From positions 1,296,777 to 1,352,076 of the forward strand of contig NZ_LT985324.1 in the NCBI RefSeq assembly GCF_900290275.1: a DNA stretch of 55,300 nucleotides, given 5' to 3'. The stretch is from Prevotella merdae. GTDB lineage: Bacteria; Bacteroidota; Bacteroidia; Bacteroidales; Bacteroidaceae. The notes below the pieces were generated by a model that saw only the letters and a list, made by a program, of their open reading frames with translations, was not told where the DNA came from and made no database searches. Numbering within the stretch: position 1 is the first letter of the stretch; the number at the start of each line of letters is the position of its first letter. Shown in pieces: positions 43,973 to 54,641 of this stretch. Made by a program: the position numbers and the translations under genes.

Positions 43973-46201
43973 ATGAAGACAATCATCGCAGAGAAACCAA
44001 GCGTAGCCAAGGAAATCGCCCGCATTGTTGGAGCTGACAAGCGTGAGGAAGGCTATATGCAGGGCAATGGCTATTATGTGACATGGGCATTCGGACATTT
44101 AGTGCAGCCAGCCATGCCGGAAACTTACGGCATGAAGGGATTCCATGCAGAGAATCTGCCTGTGATTCCCGACCCGTTCGTTCTTGTTCCCCGACAAGTC
44201 AAGACAGAGAACGGCTGCAAACCAGATGCAGGTGTGCTTGCCCAGATTAAAATTATCGGCAAGCTGTTTGACAGCAGTGAGCGCATTATCGTAGCAACCG
44301 ATGCCGGACGTGAGGGAGAGTTGATTTTCCGATACCTCTATGCGTATCTCGGTTGCAGGAAGCCTTTCGACCGTCTCTGGATCAGTTCGCTTACGGACAC
44401 CGCCATCCGTGAGGGACTTCAGAACCTCAGGGATGGCAAGGAGTATGACAATCTCTATCATGCAGCCAAGGCACGAAGTGAGGCAGACTGGCTCGTAGGC
44501 ATCAACGGCACACAAGCCCTGACGATAGCTGCAGGACGTGGCACCTATTCCGTAGGTCGTGTGCAGACCCCGACCCTTGGCATGGTGTGCGAACGCTATT
44601 GGGAACACAAGCGTTTCGAGTCGAAACCGTTCTGGCAGGTACACTTCGGTGTGGTTGATGCAGACAGTGGCAATATACTGAAGTTCACATCAGTCAACCG
44701 CTGGACAGACAAAGCTACCGCAACCGATATATATAATAAGGTGAAAGATACCGGCTCTGCCATCATCACAAAGGTCACAACCAAGCGAAAGGTGGAGAAG
44801 GCACCGCTCCTTTACGACCTTACCACCTTGCAGAAAGAAGCCAACTCCCAGCATGGCTTCACGGCAGAGCATACACTCTCCATCGCCCAGAAACTCTACG
44901 AGGCAAAATTCATCACCTATCCAAGAACATCAAGCCGCTATATCTCGGATGATGTATTTGCCACCCTTCCCAAACTCTTCAAGAATCTGGAGAATCATTC
45001 GGAATATGGAGAAAAAGTGAAACTCTTGCCTGGCAGTGAGGACTACAGCAAGAACAGCGTGAATGCCGCCAAGGTGACCGATCACCATGCCCTGCTCATC
45101 ACAGAAAATGCAGCCATTGGTCTTTTCAAGGACGAGAAGATCGTTTATGACATGATATTGTGCCGGATGATTGAAGCGTTCTCGGCAGACTGCATCAAGG
45201 ACATCACATCAGTATCGGCGCAAGTGGATCATGAAGTTGAGTTTGGCATCAGTGGCTCCATCATCCGACAGACTGGCTGGCGAGCGTTGTCGCTCAAGGA
45301 AAAGAACAACAGGCAGGACAAGGATGCAGACGCAACAGACAATGAGGTCAAGGATCAAGTCATTCCCAACTGGCAAGAAGGACAGCATGTCACTCTTTCT
45401 GGCTGCACCATCACGGAGGGCAAGACCAAACCAAAGCCATTGCATACGGAATCCACATTGCTTGCAGCAATGGAAAATCCGTGCAAGCGAGAGCAGGTCC
45501 AAACTTGTTTGGATTTGCCGAGTGCAGCCGGATTTGGCGGAACGCAAACCGCAGGCAAAGAGATAGAAGATGATACGATGCGCCAGGCAATGAAGGACAG
45601 CGGTATTGGCACACCTGCCACACGTGCCGCCATCATCGAAACCCTGCTCAAACGAGAGTATATGGTGCGCCAGCAGAAGAAACTTGTGCCGACGGAAAAA
45701 GGACTCGCCCTGCATTCCGTGGTGAAGAACATGGCGATTGCCAATGTGGAGATGACGGGCAAATGGGAGGCGGAACTTGCCAAGATTGAACGAGGTGAAG
45801 CAAGTGCAGACGGGTTCACCCATAGTATCGAAGGCTATACCCGTGAAATCACTGCGGAATTGTTAGGTTGTGACAGACTTTTCAGCCACAAGGATTCCGG
45901 CTGCCAGTGTCCTAAATGCAAGCAAGGTACCATGCAGTTCTTCGGAAAGGTAGTAAGATGCAGCAACAAGGAGTGCGGTATGCCAGTGTTCAAGCAGGTA
46001 GCAGGAAAGTTGCTCACTGATGCCGACATCACCGACTTGCTTACCAAGAGCAAGACCAGAACGCTCAATGGTTTCACCAGCAAGCAAGGCAAATCGTTCT
46101 CCGCAGCCATAGCCTTTGACGAGAATTTCAACACGAAATTCGTCTTTGCAGAGCGCAAAACAGCAGAAAAGCGAGGAAATGTGAAGAGATACAAGAAATA
46201 G
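43973..46201 (+). CDS. topB: DNA topoisomerase III (mobile-element type)
   Basis: A type IA topoisomerase of 742 residues from the ATG at 43973 (MKTIIAEKPSVAKEIARIVG); an upstream ATG at 43946 adds residues before the TOPRIM start and is rejected. TOPRIM acidic residues are in IIAEKPSVAKEI and VATDAGREGELIFRYLY. The active-site tyrosine lies in FITYPRTSSRYIS. One C-terminal zinc ribbon is visible (CQCPKCKQGTMQFF…CSNKECGMP). In such elements TopB helps with plasmid-like replication or transfer of the excised circle. A terminator follows at 46282. Confidence 0.93.
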   Translation: MKTIIAEKPSVAKEIARIVGADKREEGYMQGNGYYVTWAFGHLVQPAMPETYGMKGFHAENLPVIPDPFVLVPRQVKTENGCKPDAGVLAQIKIIGKLFDSSERIIVATDAGREGELIFRYLYAYLGCRKPFDRLWISSLTDTAIREGLQNLRDGKEYDNLYHAAKARSEADWLVGINGTQALTIAAGRGTYSVGRVQTPTLGMVCERYWEHKRFESKPFWQVHFGVVDADSGNILKFTSVNRWTDKATATDIYNKVKDTGSAIITKVTTKRKVEKAPLLYDLTTLQKEANSQHGFTAEHTLSIAQKLYEAKFITYPRTSSRYISDDVFATLPKLFKNLENHSEYGEKVKLLPGSEDYSKNSVNAAKVTDHHALLITENAAIGLFKDEKIVYDMILCRMIEAFSADCIKDITSVSAQVDHEVEFGISGSIIRQTGWRALSLKEKNNRQDKDADATDNEVKDQVIPNWQEGQHVTLSGCTITEGKTKPKPLHTESTLLAAMENPCKREQVQTCLDLPSAAGFGGTQTAGKEIEDDTMRQAMKDSGIGTPATRAAIIETLLKREYMVRQQKKLVPTEKGLALHSVVKNMAIANVEMTGKWEAELAKIERGEASADGFTHSIEGYTREITAELLGCDRLFSHKDSGCQCPKCKQGTMQFFGKVVRCSNKECGMPVFKQVAGKLLTDADITDLLTKSKTRTLNGFTSKQGKSFSAAIAFDENFNTKFVFAERKTAEKRGNVKRYKK

Positions 46202-46281
46202 TTTGTACCTTTGCCACCGAAACATGGTTCATAAATGGTGTCTTTATTCAGGATGCTTTTATTTACTGTGGATTAAGTGGC

Positions 46282-46313
46282 GGCACTCGGAGGGATACCG
46301 AGTGCCTTTTTCT
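46282..46313 (+). terminator. Terminator after topB
   Basis: A 9-bp stem, GGCACTCGG (46282-46290) and CCGAGTGCC (46298-46306), followed by a T-rich run. An 11-bp inverted repeat GGATTAAGTGG (46270-46280) / CCACTTAATCC (46358-46368) brackets it. Confidence 0.85.
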
Positions 46314-46381
46314 TGCTTTCACACAAACATCAACCGCCATCCACGGTTTATTATTCACCACTTAATCCATTCAACAGACAG

Positions 46382-46831
46382 ATGAACAGAAAGAAACAGG
46401 CACAGACAGAACTGTCCTATTACGGACTGTACCTCTTGAACCACCTCAGAGAGAACCGTTTTCCACAAGCCAGCGATGCGGACTTTATCCGCGAACGTGC
46501 AGACCATGCCGCAGAAGTATATGAGCAGGCACGGCGTGATGCCCTCTTTGCCGATGCGGCACAAGAGCTTGCCATGTCAGCATTGCTGAAAGGTCTCCGC
46601 TTTTCCAAGTACAGCATCCTGTATGATGTTGTTGACCGTGAGTTTCCCCTGGAGGTAGCAGTAGAAGATCAGGAAGCGTTTGTCAAGCACCTCCTGCCTT
46701 TGGTTGACAACGTGTATTCCATTTACGACCTCACCGATGACGATTTTGCCCAGTCACCGGACTACGAGCAGCTCTACACAGAGTTGACTGGAGCCGTAGC
46801 CCTTTTCATAGAGTCTAATGGCGTACAATAG
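46382..46831 (+). CDS. DUF1896 family protein
   Basis: 149 residues starting [22 protein letters not shown], a match to the DUF1896 family found with TopB in Bacteroidales elements. The ATG at 46382 follows the leader motif TTCACCACTTAATCC; a start 35 codons earlier would cross the terminator and is rejected. The fold appears helical, acidic towards the end. The last 14 bp overlap the start of the methylase-helicase gene, so the two are coupled. Function unknown. Confidence 0.82.
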   Translation: MNRKKQAQTELSYYGLYLLNHLRENRFPQASDADFIRERADHAAEVYEQARRDALFADAAQELAMSALLKGLRFSKYSILYDVVDREFPLEVAVEDQEAFVKHLLPLVDNVYSIYDLTDDDFAQSPDYEQLYTELTGAVALFIESNGVQ

Positions 46832-49800
46832 AAAACAACGGCTGAACGACAACATCAAGGCGATAGAAACGGCATTCATCCTTGACAGGGAACAGCGCAC
46901 GCCGACTGCCCGTGAGCGTCTCCTTCTGGAGCGTTATTGCGGATTCGGTGGATTGAAGTGCATCCTGAACCCTGCCAGGGAACTGGCGGATGCCGTCCAT
47001 TGGGCAAAGTCAGACCTTGAATTGTTTGCTCCAACAGTGGAGCTGCATAGACTTATCCGTGAAAACAGCAAGAATGAAAGCGAGTACAAACAGTTGATGG
47101 ACAGTCTGAAACAGTCTGTCCTCACGGCATTCTACACGCCGTCAGACGTTACGGAGGCTTTGGCGGATGTGTTGAAAGAGCATCAGGTCATCCCCGAAAA
47201 GGTGCTTGAACCCTCGGCTGGCATCGGTGCCTTTGTCGATTCCGTCTTGGATAACAATCCCAAGGCAGACATTATGGCATTTGAAAAAGACCTGCTTACG
47301 GGAAAGATACTCCGCCATCTGCACCCGGAGCAGAAAGTGCGCATAGAGGGATTCGAGAAGATAGAAAAGCCTTTCAATGACTACTTCGACCTCGCCATCT
47401 CAAATATTCCCTTTGGCGATGTTGCCGTATTTGATCCGTCCTATACAGCCATGAAAGGCATGAGGGCACTTGTTACCAGACGCATACACAACTACTTCTT
47501 TGTCAAGGCTCTTGATACTGTAAGGGATGGTGGGTTGGTTGCCTTCATCACCTCACAAGGCGTATTGAATGCCAAAAACAACAGTGCCGCGCGTTTTATG
47601 ATGCTCTATCATGCTGATCTCGTGTCAGCGATTCGTCTTCCCAACAACCTGTTCACGGAAAATGCCAATACGGAAGTGGGCAGTGACCTCATCATCCTCC
47701 AGAAAAACAGCCAAAAGGAGTCGCTGCGAGGAGACGACAACCTGCTTGATACCGTCTATAATGACGAGAACCGCATTCCGACAAACAACTACTTTCTGGA
47801 GCATCCGGAACGCATTATCCATACAACGGCAAAGTTGGATACTGACCCGTTCGGCAAGCCTGCAATGATATACACGCATGAGGATGGCGTGGAAGGCATT
47901 GCAGAGGATTTGCGAAAGATGCTCCATGAAGACTTTAAGAAGAACCTCAATTTGAACCGATACTTGGGGATAGAGGAAACAAAGGCTGAGGAAGTTAAGG
48001 AGGTTAAAGAAACAGAAAAGATAGAAAAAACAGAGAAGATAAAGCCTTCCATTGAGGAAAAGCAGAACGATACGGTATTATCCTTGCAAAAGCAGGAAAA
48101 GCCTAATGATGATGCTGAGCTATCCCAAAAGTCCAATCATCAGCAGCCGCCAGTCCAAATGACTCTGTTTGACCTTTGGGGAATGGAAGAAGAAAACCGT
48201 CAGGCTGTCCATTCAACGAAGAAGAAAGCAGAGGTAACAGTGGGTGCTGCCGCCAAGAAAGTGTCAAGGAAGAGAGCAAGTCCGTTGGTAAAAAGCGTCA
48301 ATCCGACTTTTGAAGTTGTGACAAAGCCTGTGGAAAAAGAAGAAAAGCCTTCGTTGACAGATGCAAAAGAGCAGGAAACAACACAGGAGACAAAACCAAT
48401 CCTGCCTGGTGATGAACCATACGCAAGCATCTCTTGGGAAGAGAATCCGCCAATCAACGGCTTTTACGAGATGATGATGACCATGGCTCCCGAAGACAGG
48501 GTGATGCTGCGTCAAAAGGCGGAACTGCACCGTCAGGAACAACTCAAGGCTTTGGGCGTTGAAGATACGCTTGATCCAAAATTCAAACCTCCGATGGAAC
48601 CGATTGAAGTTCTCAAAGCTCAAATCGGGCATGGACAGTCAAAAGGGAATGAGCCAAAAGAAGATTCCAAGATTCAGAGCACATTGGAAGAAACAAATCA
48701 TGAGCGGGAACAACAAAAAGAGCAAGAAAGAAAGCGGGAAGAGCAGGCAAGGAAGAAAGAGGATGCAATGAAGCCCCGTCCATTTGATGAGAAACTGGAA
48801 AGTTTTCATCGTGAGGGTTCTATGGTGCTCGACTCTGCCGGAAACATCGGTGTATTGAAAGACCTTACCAAGTATGGTGCTACCTTCATGCCGTTGGATC
48901 TGAATATGGAGCAGAAAGAAAAGGCTGTCTTGTATATCGCCCTCCGTGATGCCTATCAGAAACTTTACACCTATGAAGCGGAAGAACAGACGGAAAACAA
49001 GCAGATGCGTGAGAGTCTGAATGTCTATTATGATACTTTCTTCATCCGCTTCGGCAACCTCAATGCCAAGCAGAACGTGAAGTTCATCCTCATGGATGCC
49101 TCTGGGCGCGACATGCTGTCGTTGGAACGGGTAGAAAACGGACTGTTCACAAAATCAGACATCTTTGACCACCCGGTCTCTTTTTCGCTTGACGAGGTCA
49201 GTCATGTGGATTCTCCAGAGGAAGCGCTCACTGCCTCGCTCAACAAGTTCGGCCGTATCGACTTGCCGTATATGACAGAATTATCGGATATGCCGGAACA
49301 GGAACTGACGGAAGCGCTTAAAGGACGCATCTATTACAATCCGCTCATAGATGGCTACGAGATAGCCGACCGCTTCATTGCTGGTAATGTCATAGAGAAA
49401 GCGGAGCGTATAGAAGAATGGCTGAAGGAAAATCCAGACCATCCAATCGTGAGGGAGTCGTTGGAAGCCTTGAAGGCAAGCTTTCCCGAACCGATAGCCT
49501 TTGAGGACCTGGACTTCAACTTCGGTGAGCGTTGGATTCCTACAGGTGTGTATTCCGCTTACATGAGCCACCTATTAAATACACAGGTCAGCATCGTCTA
49601 TCCCGACAGCATGGACAAATATTCGGAAAAATGCAGTATGAAGACCATGGCCATCAGGGATGAGTATAGGGTGAGGGGCTATTACCGCCACTATGACGGC
49701 ATGAGTCTTCTGAAACATGCCCTGCACAACACCTGTCCCGACATGATGAAGAGCATCGGTGAGGATGAACACGGCAACGACATCAAGGTGCGTGACAGCG

Positions 49801-52673
49801 AGGGCATACAGCTTGCCAATGCCAAGATTGACGAAATTCGCAACGGGTTCTCTGAATGGCTGGAGGAGCAGTCTGACTCCTTTAAGGAACGCTTGACCAC
49901 AATGTACAACCGGAAGTTCAACTGCTTCGTGCGTCCGAAGTATGACGGTTCTCACCAGACCTTCCCCGGCTTGGATCTGAAAGCCCTTGGCGGAAAGTAT
50001 GGTGTCAAGAGTGTGTACCCAAGTCAGAAGGACTGTGTATGGATGCTTTTGCAGAACGGCGGCGGGATATGTGACCACGAGGTGGGAACTGGCAAGACCC
50101 TCATCATGTGCATGGCTGCGCATGAGATGAAACGCCTCGGTATGGCTCACAAGCCGATGATTATCGGGCTGAAAGCCAATGTCGCGGAGATAGCTGCCAC
50201 CTATCAGACAGCTTATCCCCATGCGAGGATACTCTATGCCTCGGAGAAGGATTTTTCCACCAAGAACCGTGTCAGCTTCTTCAACAACATCAAGAACAAC
50301 GACTATGACTGTGTAATCATGTCGCACGACCAGTTCGGGAAGATACCGCAATCGCCAGAACTCCAGCGGCAGATATTGCAGGCTGAGCTTGATACTGTGG
50401 AGGAGAATCTGGAAGTGATACGCACGCAGGGCAAGGACGTGTCGAGGGGAATGCTCAAAGGACTGGAAAAGCGGAAGTTCAACTTGGAGGCAAAGTTGCA
50501 GAAGATAGCCTATAGCATCGAGCAGCGCACCGATGATGTAGTGGATTTCCGCATGATGGGCATTGACCACTTGTTTGTGGACGAGAGCCACCAGTTCAAG
50601 AACCTCATGTTCAATACCCGTCACGACCGTGTGGCAGGACTCGGCAACAGCGAGGGAAGCCAGAAGGCGCTCAACATGCTCTTTGCCATCCGTACCATAC
50701 AGGAGCGGACAGGCAAAGACTTGGGAGCGACATTCCTGTCGGGAACAACTATCAGTAACTCACTGACTGAGTTGTATCTGCTCTTCAAGTACCTGCGCCC
50801 TAAGGAACTGGAGCGTCAGGACATCCGCTGTTTCGATGCGTGGGCGGCCATCTTTGCCAAGAAGACTACCGACTTCGAGTTTAACGTGACCAACAACATC
50901 GTGCAGAAGGAGCGTTTCCGATACTTTATCAAAGTGCCGGAGCTTGCTGCCTTCTACAACGAGATAACCGACTATCGTACGGCGGAGGCGGTTGGTGTGG
51001 ACAGACCACAGAAGAACGAGATCCTTCATAACATACCGCCGACACCCGAGCAGGAGGACTTCATCCAAAAGCTGATGGAGTTTGCCAAGACAGGTGATGC
51101 CACCATCCTCGGCAGACTGCCACTGTCGGAAACAGAGGAAAAGGCAAAGATGCTCATTGCCACGGACTATGCCCGAAAGATGGCTCTCGATATGCGCATG
51201 ATAGACCCGACTTGTGAGGATCATCCCGACAACAAGGCGAGCCATTGCGCCAAGATGATAGCCGACTATTACAAACGCTATGACAATCACAAGGGGACGC
51301 AGTTCGTATTCTCAGATTTGGGAACATACCGACCGGGCGAATGGAACGTGTATTCAGAAATCAAGCGTAAGCTGATAGAGGACTACGGCATACCATCGTC
51401 TGAAATCCGCTTCATTCAGGAATGCAAGAACGAGAGGGCAAGAAAGGCGGTGATAGCAGCCATGAACGAGGGGGCGGTACGAGTGTTGTTCGGCTCCACA
51501 TCCATGTTGGGTACAGGTGTAAACGCACAAAAACGGTGTGTGGCGATTCATCATTTGGATACACCATGGCGACCGTCCGACTTGGCACAGCGTGACGGTC
51601 GAGGTGTGCGTGCCGGCAACGAGATTGCCAAACTGTATGCCGACAACAAGGTGGATGTCATCATCTATGCGGTGGAAAAGTCGCTTGACTCGTACAAGTT
51701 CAACCTGCTGCACTGCAAACAGACGTTCATCTCACAGTTGAAAAGCGGAGCCTTGGGGGCGAGAACCATTGACGAGGGAGCAATGGACGAGAAATCGGGC
51801 ATGAATTTTTCCGAGTACATGGCTATTCTCTCAGGCAATACCGACTTGCTTGACAAGGCGAAGCTGGAGAAGAAGATTGCTTCTCTGGAGGGTGAGCGCA
51901 AATCGTTTAACAAGGGCAAGCGTGACTCAGAAACAAAATTGCAATCAAAGACGGCAGAGCTGGGCAACAACAAAGCCTCTCTCAAGGGAATGACCGAGGA
52001 CTACGGCAAGTTTATGGGCAAAGCCAAGAAAGACAAGGACGGCAACATCCTCAACCTCATCACTCTTGATGGTGTGGAGTCCACAAACTTGGAGGTTATC
52101 GGAAAACATCTGCAAATGTTGGCGGAGAAAGAGACGACTGGCGGACAATACAAGCGGATTGGAGAAATCTACGGATTCCCTGTCAAGATTGTCAGCGAGA
52201 CGAGTTTCGAGAAAAACAGTGCAAGCCGAGCGCAATCAAGCTCGCTTGAAATTGCCGAGGCGCAGCCTGTTTTATGCAATGGTCTTCCATTTGTTGACAA
52301 CCGCTTTTTTGTCGAGGGCAATTACAAGTACCAGTACAACTACGGTCACATTGCCAAGTCGGACCCGATAGCAGCGGCAAACAACTTTCTGAATGCCTTG
52401 CAGAAGATACCAAGCTATATTGAGCAGTATGATTCAAGATGCAAGGCTTTGGAAAAGGAAATACCGCAACTGGAAGAGATAGCTGGCAAGACTTGGAAGA
52501 AAGAGGAAGAACTGAAAGGTCTTAAAGCGGAACTGGCGGCGTTGGATAGAAAAATACAGCTTGAACTTGCACCGCCACAGGAGCAAGATACTGCTGAAAA
52601 ACACGAAACAAAGAATATAGAAACAGAACAAAGCATAGTTGGAAAACAAGCACGCTCCGTCTGTCGGTTATGA
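46818..52673 (+). CDS. Giant methylase-helicase fusion protein (1951 residues)
   Basis: A mobile-element protein joining an N6-adenine methylase-like domain to an SF2/SNF2-like helicase. The methylase part has [15 protein letters not shown] (about 102-116), SAM motif EPSAGIGAF (about 131-139) and [10 protein letters not shown] (about 192-202), where Ile replaces the Pro of the usual NPPF/Y, so activity is uncertain but such variants occur in this family. A long Lys/Glu/Gln-rich linker spans about 380-700. The helicase has Walker A HEVGTGKT (about 1086-1093), [11 protein letters not shown] near 1255, and [13 protein letters not shown] (motif VI) near 1587. C-terminal coiled coil from about 1680. 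It could protect or replicate the incoming element; the role is inference. Confidence 0.85.
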   Translation: MAYNRKQRLNDNIKAIETAFILDREQRTPTARERLLLERYCGFGGLKCILNPARELADAVHWAKSDLELFAPTVELHRLIRENSKNESEYKQLMDSLKQSVLTAFYTPSDVTEALADVLKEHQVIPEKVLEPSAGIGAFVDSVLDNNPKADIMAFEKDLLTGKILRHLHPEQKVRIEGFEKIEKPFNDYFDLAISNIPFGDVAVFDPSYTAMKGMRALVTRRIHNYFFVKALDTVRDGGLVAFITSQGVLNAKNNSAARFMMLYHADLVSAIRLPNNLFTENANTEVGSDLIILQKNSQKESLRGDDNLLDTVYNDENRIPTNNYFLEHPERIIHTTAKLDTDPFGKPAMIYTHEDGVEGIAEDLRKMLHEDFKKNLNLNRYLGIEETKAEEVKEVKETEKIEKTEKIKPSIEEKQNDTVLSLQKQEKPNDDAELSQKSNHQQPPVQMTLFDLWGMEEENRQAVHSTKKKAEVTVGAAAKKVSRKRASPLVKSVNPTFEVVTKPVEKEEKPSLTDAKEQETTQETKPILPGDEPYASISWEENPPINGFYEMMMTMAPEDRVMLRQKAELHRQEQLKALGVEDTLDPKFKPPMEPIEVLKAQIGHGQSKGNEPKEDSKIQSTLEETNHEREQQKEQERKREEQARKKEDAMKPRPFDEKLESFHREGSMVLDSAGNIGVLKDLTKYGATFMPLDLNMEQKEKAVLYIALRDAYQKLYTYEAEEQTENKQMRESLNVYYDTFFIRFGNLNAKQNVKFILMDASGRDMLSLERVENGLFTKSDIFDHPVSFSLDEVSHVDSPEEALTASLNKFGRIDLPYMTELSDMPEQELTEALKGRIYYNPLIDGYEIADRFIAGNVIEKAERIEEWLKENPDHPIVRESLEALKASFPEPIAFEDLDFNFGERWIPTGVYSAYMSHLLNTQVSIVYPDSMDKYSEKCSMKTMAIRDEYRVRGYYRHYDGMSLLKHALHNTCPDMMKSIGEDEHGNDIKVRDSEGIQLANAKIDEIRNGFSEWLEEQSDSFKERLTTMYNRKFNCFVRPKYDGSHQTFPGLDLKALGGKYGVKSVYPSQKDCVWMLLQNGGGICDHEVGTGKTLIMCMAAHEMKRLGMAHKPMIIGLKANVAEIAATYQTAYPHARILYASEKDFSTKNRVSFFNNIKNNDYDCVIMSHDQFGKIPQSPELQRQILQAELDTVEENLEVIRTQGKDVSRGMLKGLEKRKFNLEAKLQKIAYSIEQRTDDVVDFRMMGIDHLFVDESHQFKNLMFNTRHDRVAGLGNSEGSQKALNMLFAIRTIQERTGKDLGATFLSGTTISNSLTELYLLFKYLRPKELERQDIRCFDAWAAIFAKKTTDFEFNVTNNIVQKERFRYFIKVPELAAFYNEITDYRTAEAVGVDRPQKNEILHNIPPTPEQEDFIQKLMEFAKTGDATILGRLPLSETEEKAKMLIATDYARKMALDMRMIDPTCEDHPDNKASHCAKMIADYYKRYDNHKGTQFVFSDLGTYRPGEWNVYSEIKRKLIEDYGIPSSEIRFIQECKNERARKAVIAAMNEGAVRVLFGSTSMLGTGVNAQKRCVAIHHLDTPWRPSDLAQRDGRGVRAGNEIAKLYADNKVDVIIYAVEKSLDSYKFNLLHCKQTFISQLKSGALGARTIDEGAMDEKSGMNFSEYMAILSGNTDLLDKAKLEKKIASLEGERKSFNKGKRDSETKLQSKTAELGNNKASLKGMTEDYGKFMGKAKKDKDGNILNLITLDGVESTNLEVIGKHLQMLAEKETTGGQYKRIGEIYGFPVKIVSETSFEKNSASRAQSSSLEIAEAQPVLCNGLPFVDNRFFVEGNYKYQYNYGHIAKSDPIAAANNFLNALQKIPSYIEQYDSRCKALEKEIPQLEEIAGKTWKKEEELKGLKAELAALDRKIQLELAPPQEQDTAEKHETKNIETEQSIVGKQARSVCRL

Positions 52674-52688
52674 CACCTTATTATATAT

Positions 52689-52735
52689 AGGGGTATCTTA
52701 ATGTTTTTATCATAATAAGATACCCCTGTTTTTAT
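52689..52735 (+). terminator. Terminator after the methylase-helicase gene
   Basis: A 12-bp stem, AGGGGTATCTTA (52689-52700) and TAAGATACCCCT (52716-52727), followed by GTTTTTAT. Confidence 0.9.
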
Positions 52736-52787
52736 CTAAAAAAATGGCGAAATATTCAATAAATAGCCTTTAAAACAAACTTTTTGG

Positions 52788-52827
52788 AAATATCACAGCG
52801 ATATTTAGAATAATTATTGTATTTTTG
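52788..52827 (+). promoter_or_regulatory. Promoter and operator-like palindrome of the Xre gene
   Basis: A perfect 7-bp inverted repeat, AAATATC (52788-52794) and GATATTT (52800-52806), lies where the -33 region would be. TATTTTTG (52820-52827) is the -7 box. The layout suggests the Xre protein represses its own operon. Confidence 0.55.
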
Positions 52828-52853
52828 CATACGAATTATATATCTATAAAAGT

Positions 52854-53069
52854 ATGGCAAAGAAAGATGTAAACAGATTGAAAATAATGTTGGCAGTAAC
52901 CAAGCGCTCAAACAAGTGGTTGGCAGAAATGTTGGGTAAAGACCAAGCAACCATTTCTAAATGGTGTACAAATACTTGCCAACCAGACTTGGAAACCTTA
53001 ATACGGATTTCTGATTTGCTGAAAGTGGATGTAAACGATTTGTTGAACAAAGAATGTATCAAAGAATGA
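52854..53069 (+). CDS. Xre-family helix-turn-helix regulator
   Basis: 71 residues, a single HTH_3 domain: KIMLAVTKRSNKWLAEMLGKDQATISKWCTNTCQPDLETLIRISDLLKVDVNDLL (first to last helices). Such one-domain regulators bind short palindromes as dimers and often repress the genes they overlap. Its last codons overlap the ATG of the ATPase gene (ATGA at 53066-53069), so the two are one unit. Confidence 0.88.
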   Translation: MAKKDVNRLKIMLAVTKRSNKWLAEMLGKDQATISKWCTNTCQPDLETLIRISDLLKVDVNDLLNKECIKE

Positions 53070-54634
53070 TGGACGATATATTGAAACAGATAAAGGCTGG
53101 CGAGGTGTCGGGGGTGCAGTTCAAGGAACGCATTCTCGACAAATATGATATTGCCTGTGAGTTAGTGGCGTTCAGTAATTCACATGGCGGCAAGTTGGTA
53201 GTAGGTATAAAGGATAAGACTGGAGAAATCAATGCCTTGTCGTATTCTGAGGTACAAGAAACAACCAATTTGTTGAGTGACATTGCTTCAGAAAACGTAG
53301 TGCCATCCATTCTGATAAAGATAGATACTGTTGAGGTCGAGGATGGCAACTTGGTTATTGCTACTGTGAAGGAAGGACTCAACAAGCCTTATCATGACAA
53401 CAAGGGAATCGTATGGGTGAAGAATGGTGCCGACAAGCGTAAAGTGTTCGATAATGCCGAACTTGCAGAAATGATGACCGACTGCGGTAGTTTTGCTCCA
53501 GACGAGGCTGGTGTTAGGGATGCAACAGTCTACGACCTTGATGCAACGACCATCAAGCAGTTTCTTGGCAACCGTTTTGAGAGAGTGTTGGAGAAGAAAG
53601 GCTTGACAGGTGACGCTTTTAATGAAGCATCACTTGATATGATATGCTCTGCCATAGCTAAGGGACATGACTGTGAGAAGATTCTTCGCAATCTGCGATT
53701 TATCCGTCCCGATGGTACACTGACCGTTGCTGCCATGCTTCTGTTTGGCAAATACACCCAACGCTGGATGCCAATGATGACAGCCAAGTGCATCTGTTTT
53801 GCTGGCAACAGCATCGGCGGCAAGGTATTTCGTGACAAAGTGAATGATGCAGATATGGAGGGAAATCTGCTTCATCAATATGACACTATCATGGATTTCT
53901 TCACTCGTAACCTACATAATGTGCAGGTGGGAGATGAATTCAACAGCATGGGTAAGTTGGAAATACCTTACACAAGCTTGGTTGAGTTCACGGTAAACAG
54001 CCTTGTACATCGTTCGCTGAACATGAAAGCCCCTGTTCGCATTTTCATTTTCGACAATCGTGTTGAGATTCACAGTCCGGGTGCATTGCCTAACGGACTC
54101 ACTATTGATGACATCAAGGCTGGAACTTCCATGCCTCGCAATATGTTCCTTTTTAACAATGCTATATACTTGCTGCCATACACCGGTGTTGGTAGCGGCA
54201 TCACTCGTGCACTTGACGAAGATATCAATGTCACGTTTATGAATAATGACAAGGCACAGGAATTTGTAATTACAGTTTGGAGAGGAGAAAGTAACCAAGT
54301 CGAAGACTTAGACACTGGACTTAGACACTCAGACACAGACTTAGACACTGGACTTAGATACTCTGACACCAACTTAGACACCGGACTTAGACACTCTGGC
54401 ACCGACTTAGACACTAAAAGAGTAACATTGACGAACAAGGAAAAGGATATTGTAAACTTCTGTTCCGTACCTCGTACAACCAAAGAGATACTTGACAGAA
54501 TTGGTGTCAGTATGCATTCCAAGAACCGTGAACGTTACATCACCTCCCTTGTTGCAGCAGGGTATTTGCAGATGACTAATCCAGATAATCCTACAGCAAG
54601 TAATCAAAAATACAAGAAAGTAAACAAAAGATAA
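53066..54634 (+). CDS. AlbA_2/Schlafen-type ATP-binding protein (HTH-ATPase)
   Basis: 522 residues from the ATG at 53066, which overlaps the Xre stop; an ATG at 53054 is an alternative. The N-terminal AlbA_2 (Schlafen-like) domain, about 5-130, includes ACELVAFSNSHGGKLVVGIKD. A HATPase_c_4-like domain follows (about 300-375: EFTVNSLVHRSLNMKAPVRIF, with IHSPGALPNGL). A 33-bp tandem repeat codes a linker at about 414-450. The last 70 residues form a winged helix (NKEKDIVNFCSVPRTTKEIL). Such proteins are usually called putative transcriptional regulators or RecG-like; some act in stress or defence. Role here unknown. Confidence 0.85.
   Translation: MMDDILKQIKAGEVSGVQFKERILDKYDIACELVAFSNSHGGKLVVGIKDKTGEINALSYSEVQETTNLLSDIASENVVPSILIKIDTVEVEDGNLVIATVKEGLNKPYHDNKGIVWVKNGADKRKVFDNAELAEMMTDCGSFAPDEAGVRDATVYDLDATTIKQFLGNRFERVLEKKGLTGDAFNEASLDMICSAIAKGHDCEKILRNLRFIRPDGTLTVAAMLLFGKYTQRWMPMMTAKCICFAGNSIGGKVFRDKVNDADMEGNLLHQYDTIMDFFTRNLHNVQVGDEFNSMGKLEIPYTSLVEFTVNSLVHRSLNMKAPVRIFIFDNRVEIHSPGALPNGLTIDDIKAGTSMPRNMFLFNNAIYLLPYTGVGSGITRALDEDINVTFMNNDKAQEFVITVWRGESNQVEDLDTGLRHSDTDLDTGLRYSDTNLDTGLRHSGTDLDTKRVTLTNKEKDIVNFCSVPRTTKEILDRIGVSMHSKNRERYITSLVAAGYLQMTNPDNPTASNQKYKKVNKR
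54305..54415. repeat. In-frame 33-bp minisatellite in the ATPase gene
   Basis: Three units (54305-54337, 54338-54370, 54371-54403) plus a 12-bp partial copy (54404-54415). Each codes an 11-residue unit, Asp-Leu-Asp-Thr-Gly-Leu-Arg-His/Tyr-Ser-x-Thr. Since 33 is a multiple of three, copy-number change would lengthen or shorten the linker without a frameshift. Confidence 0.93.
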
Positions 54635-54641
54635 GAAGCGT

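Noticed and set aside
37143..54415. GTGTCTAA in the 33-bp boxes before the ATPase and TTAGACAC in the 33-bp minisatellite, both with 33-bp period
   Set aside because: Only eight bases are shared; one is non-coding and the other is constrained by coding, so the similarity is probably chance.
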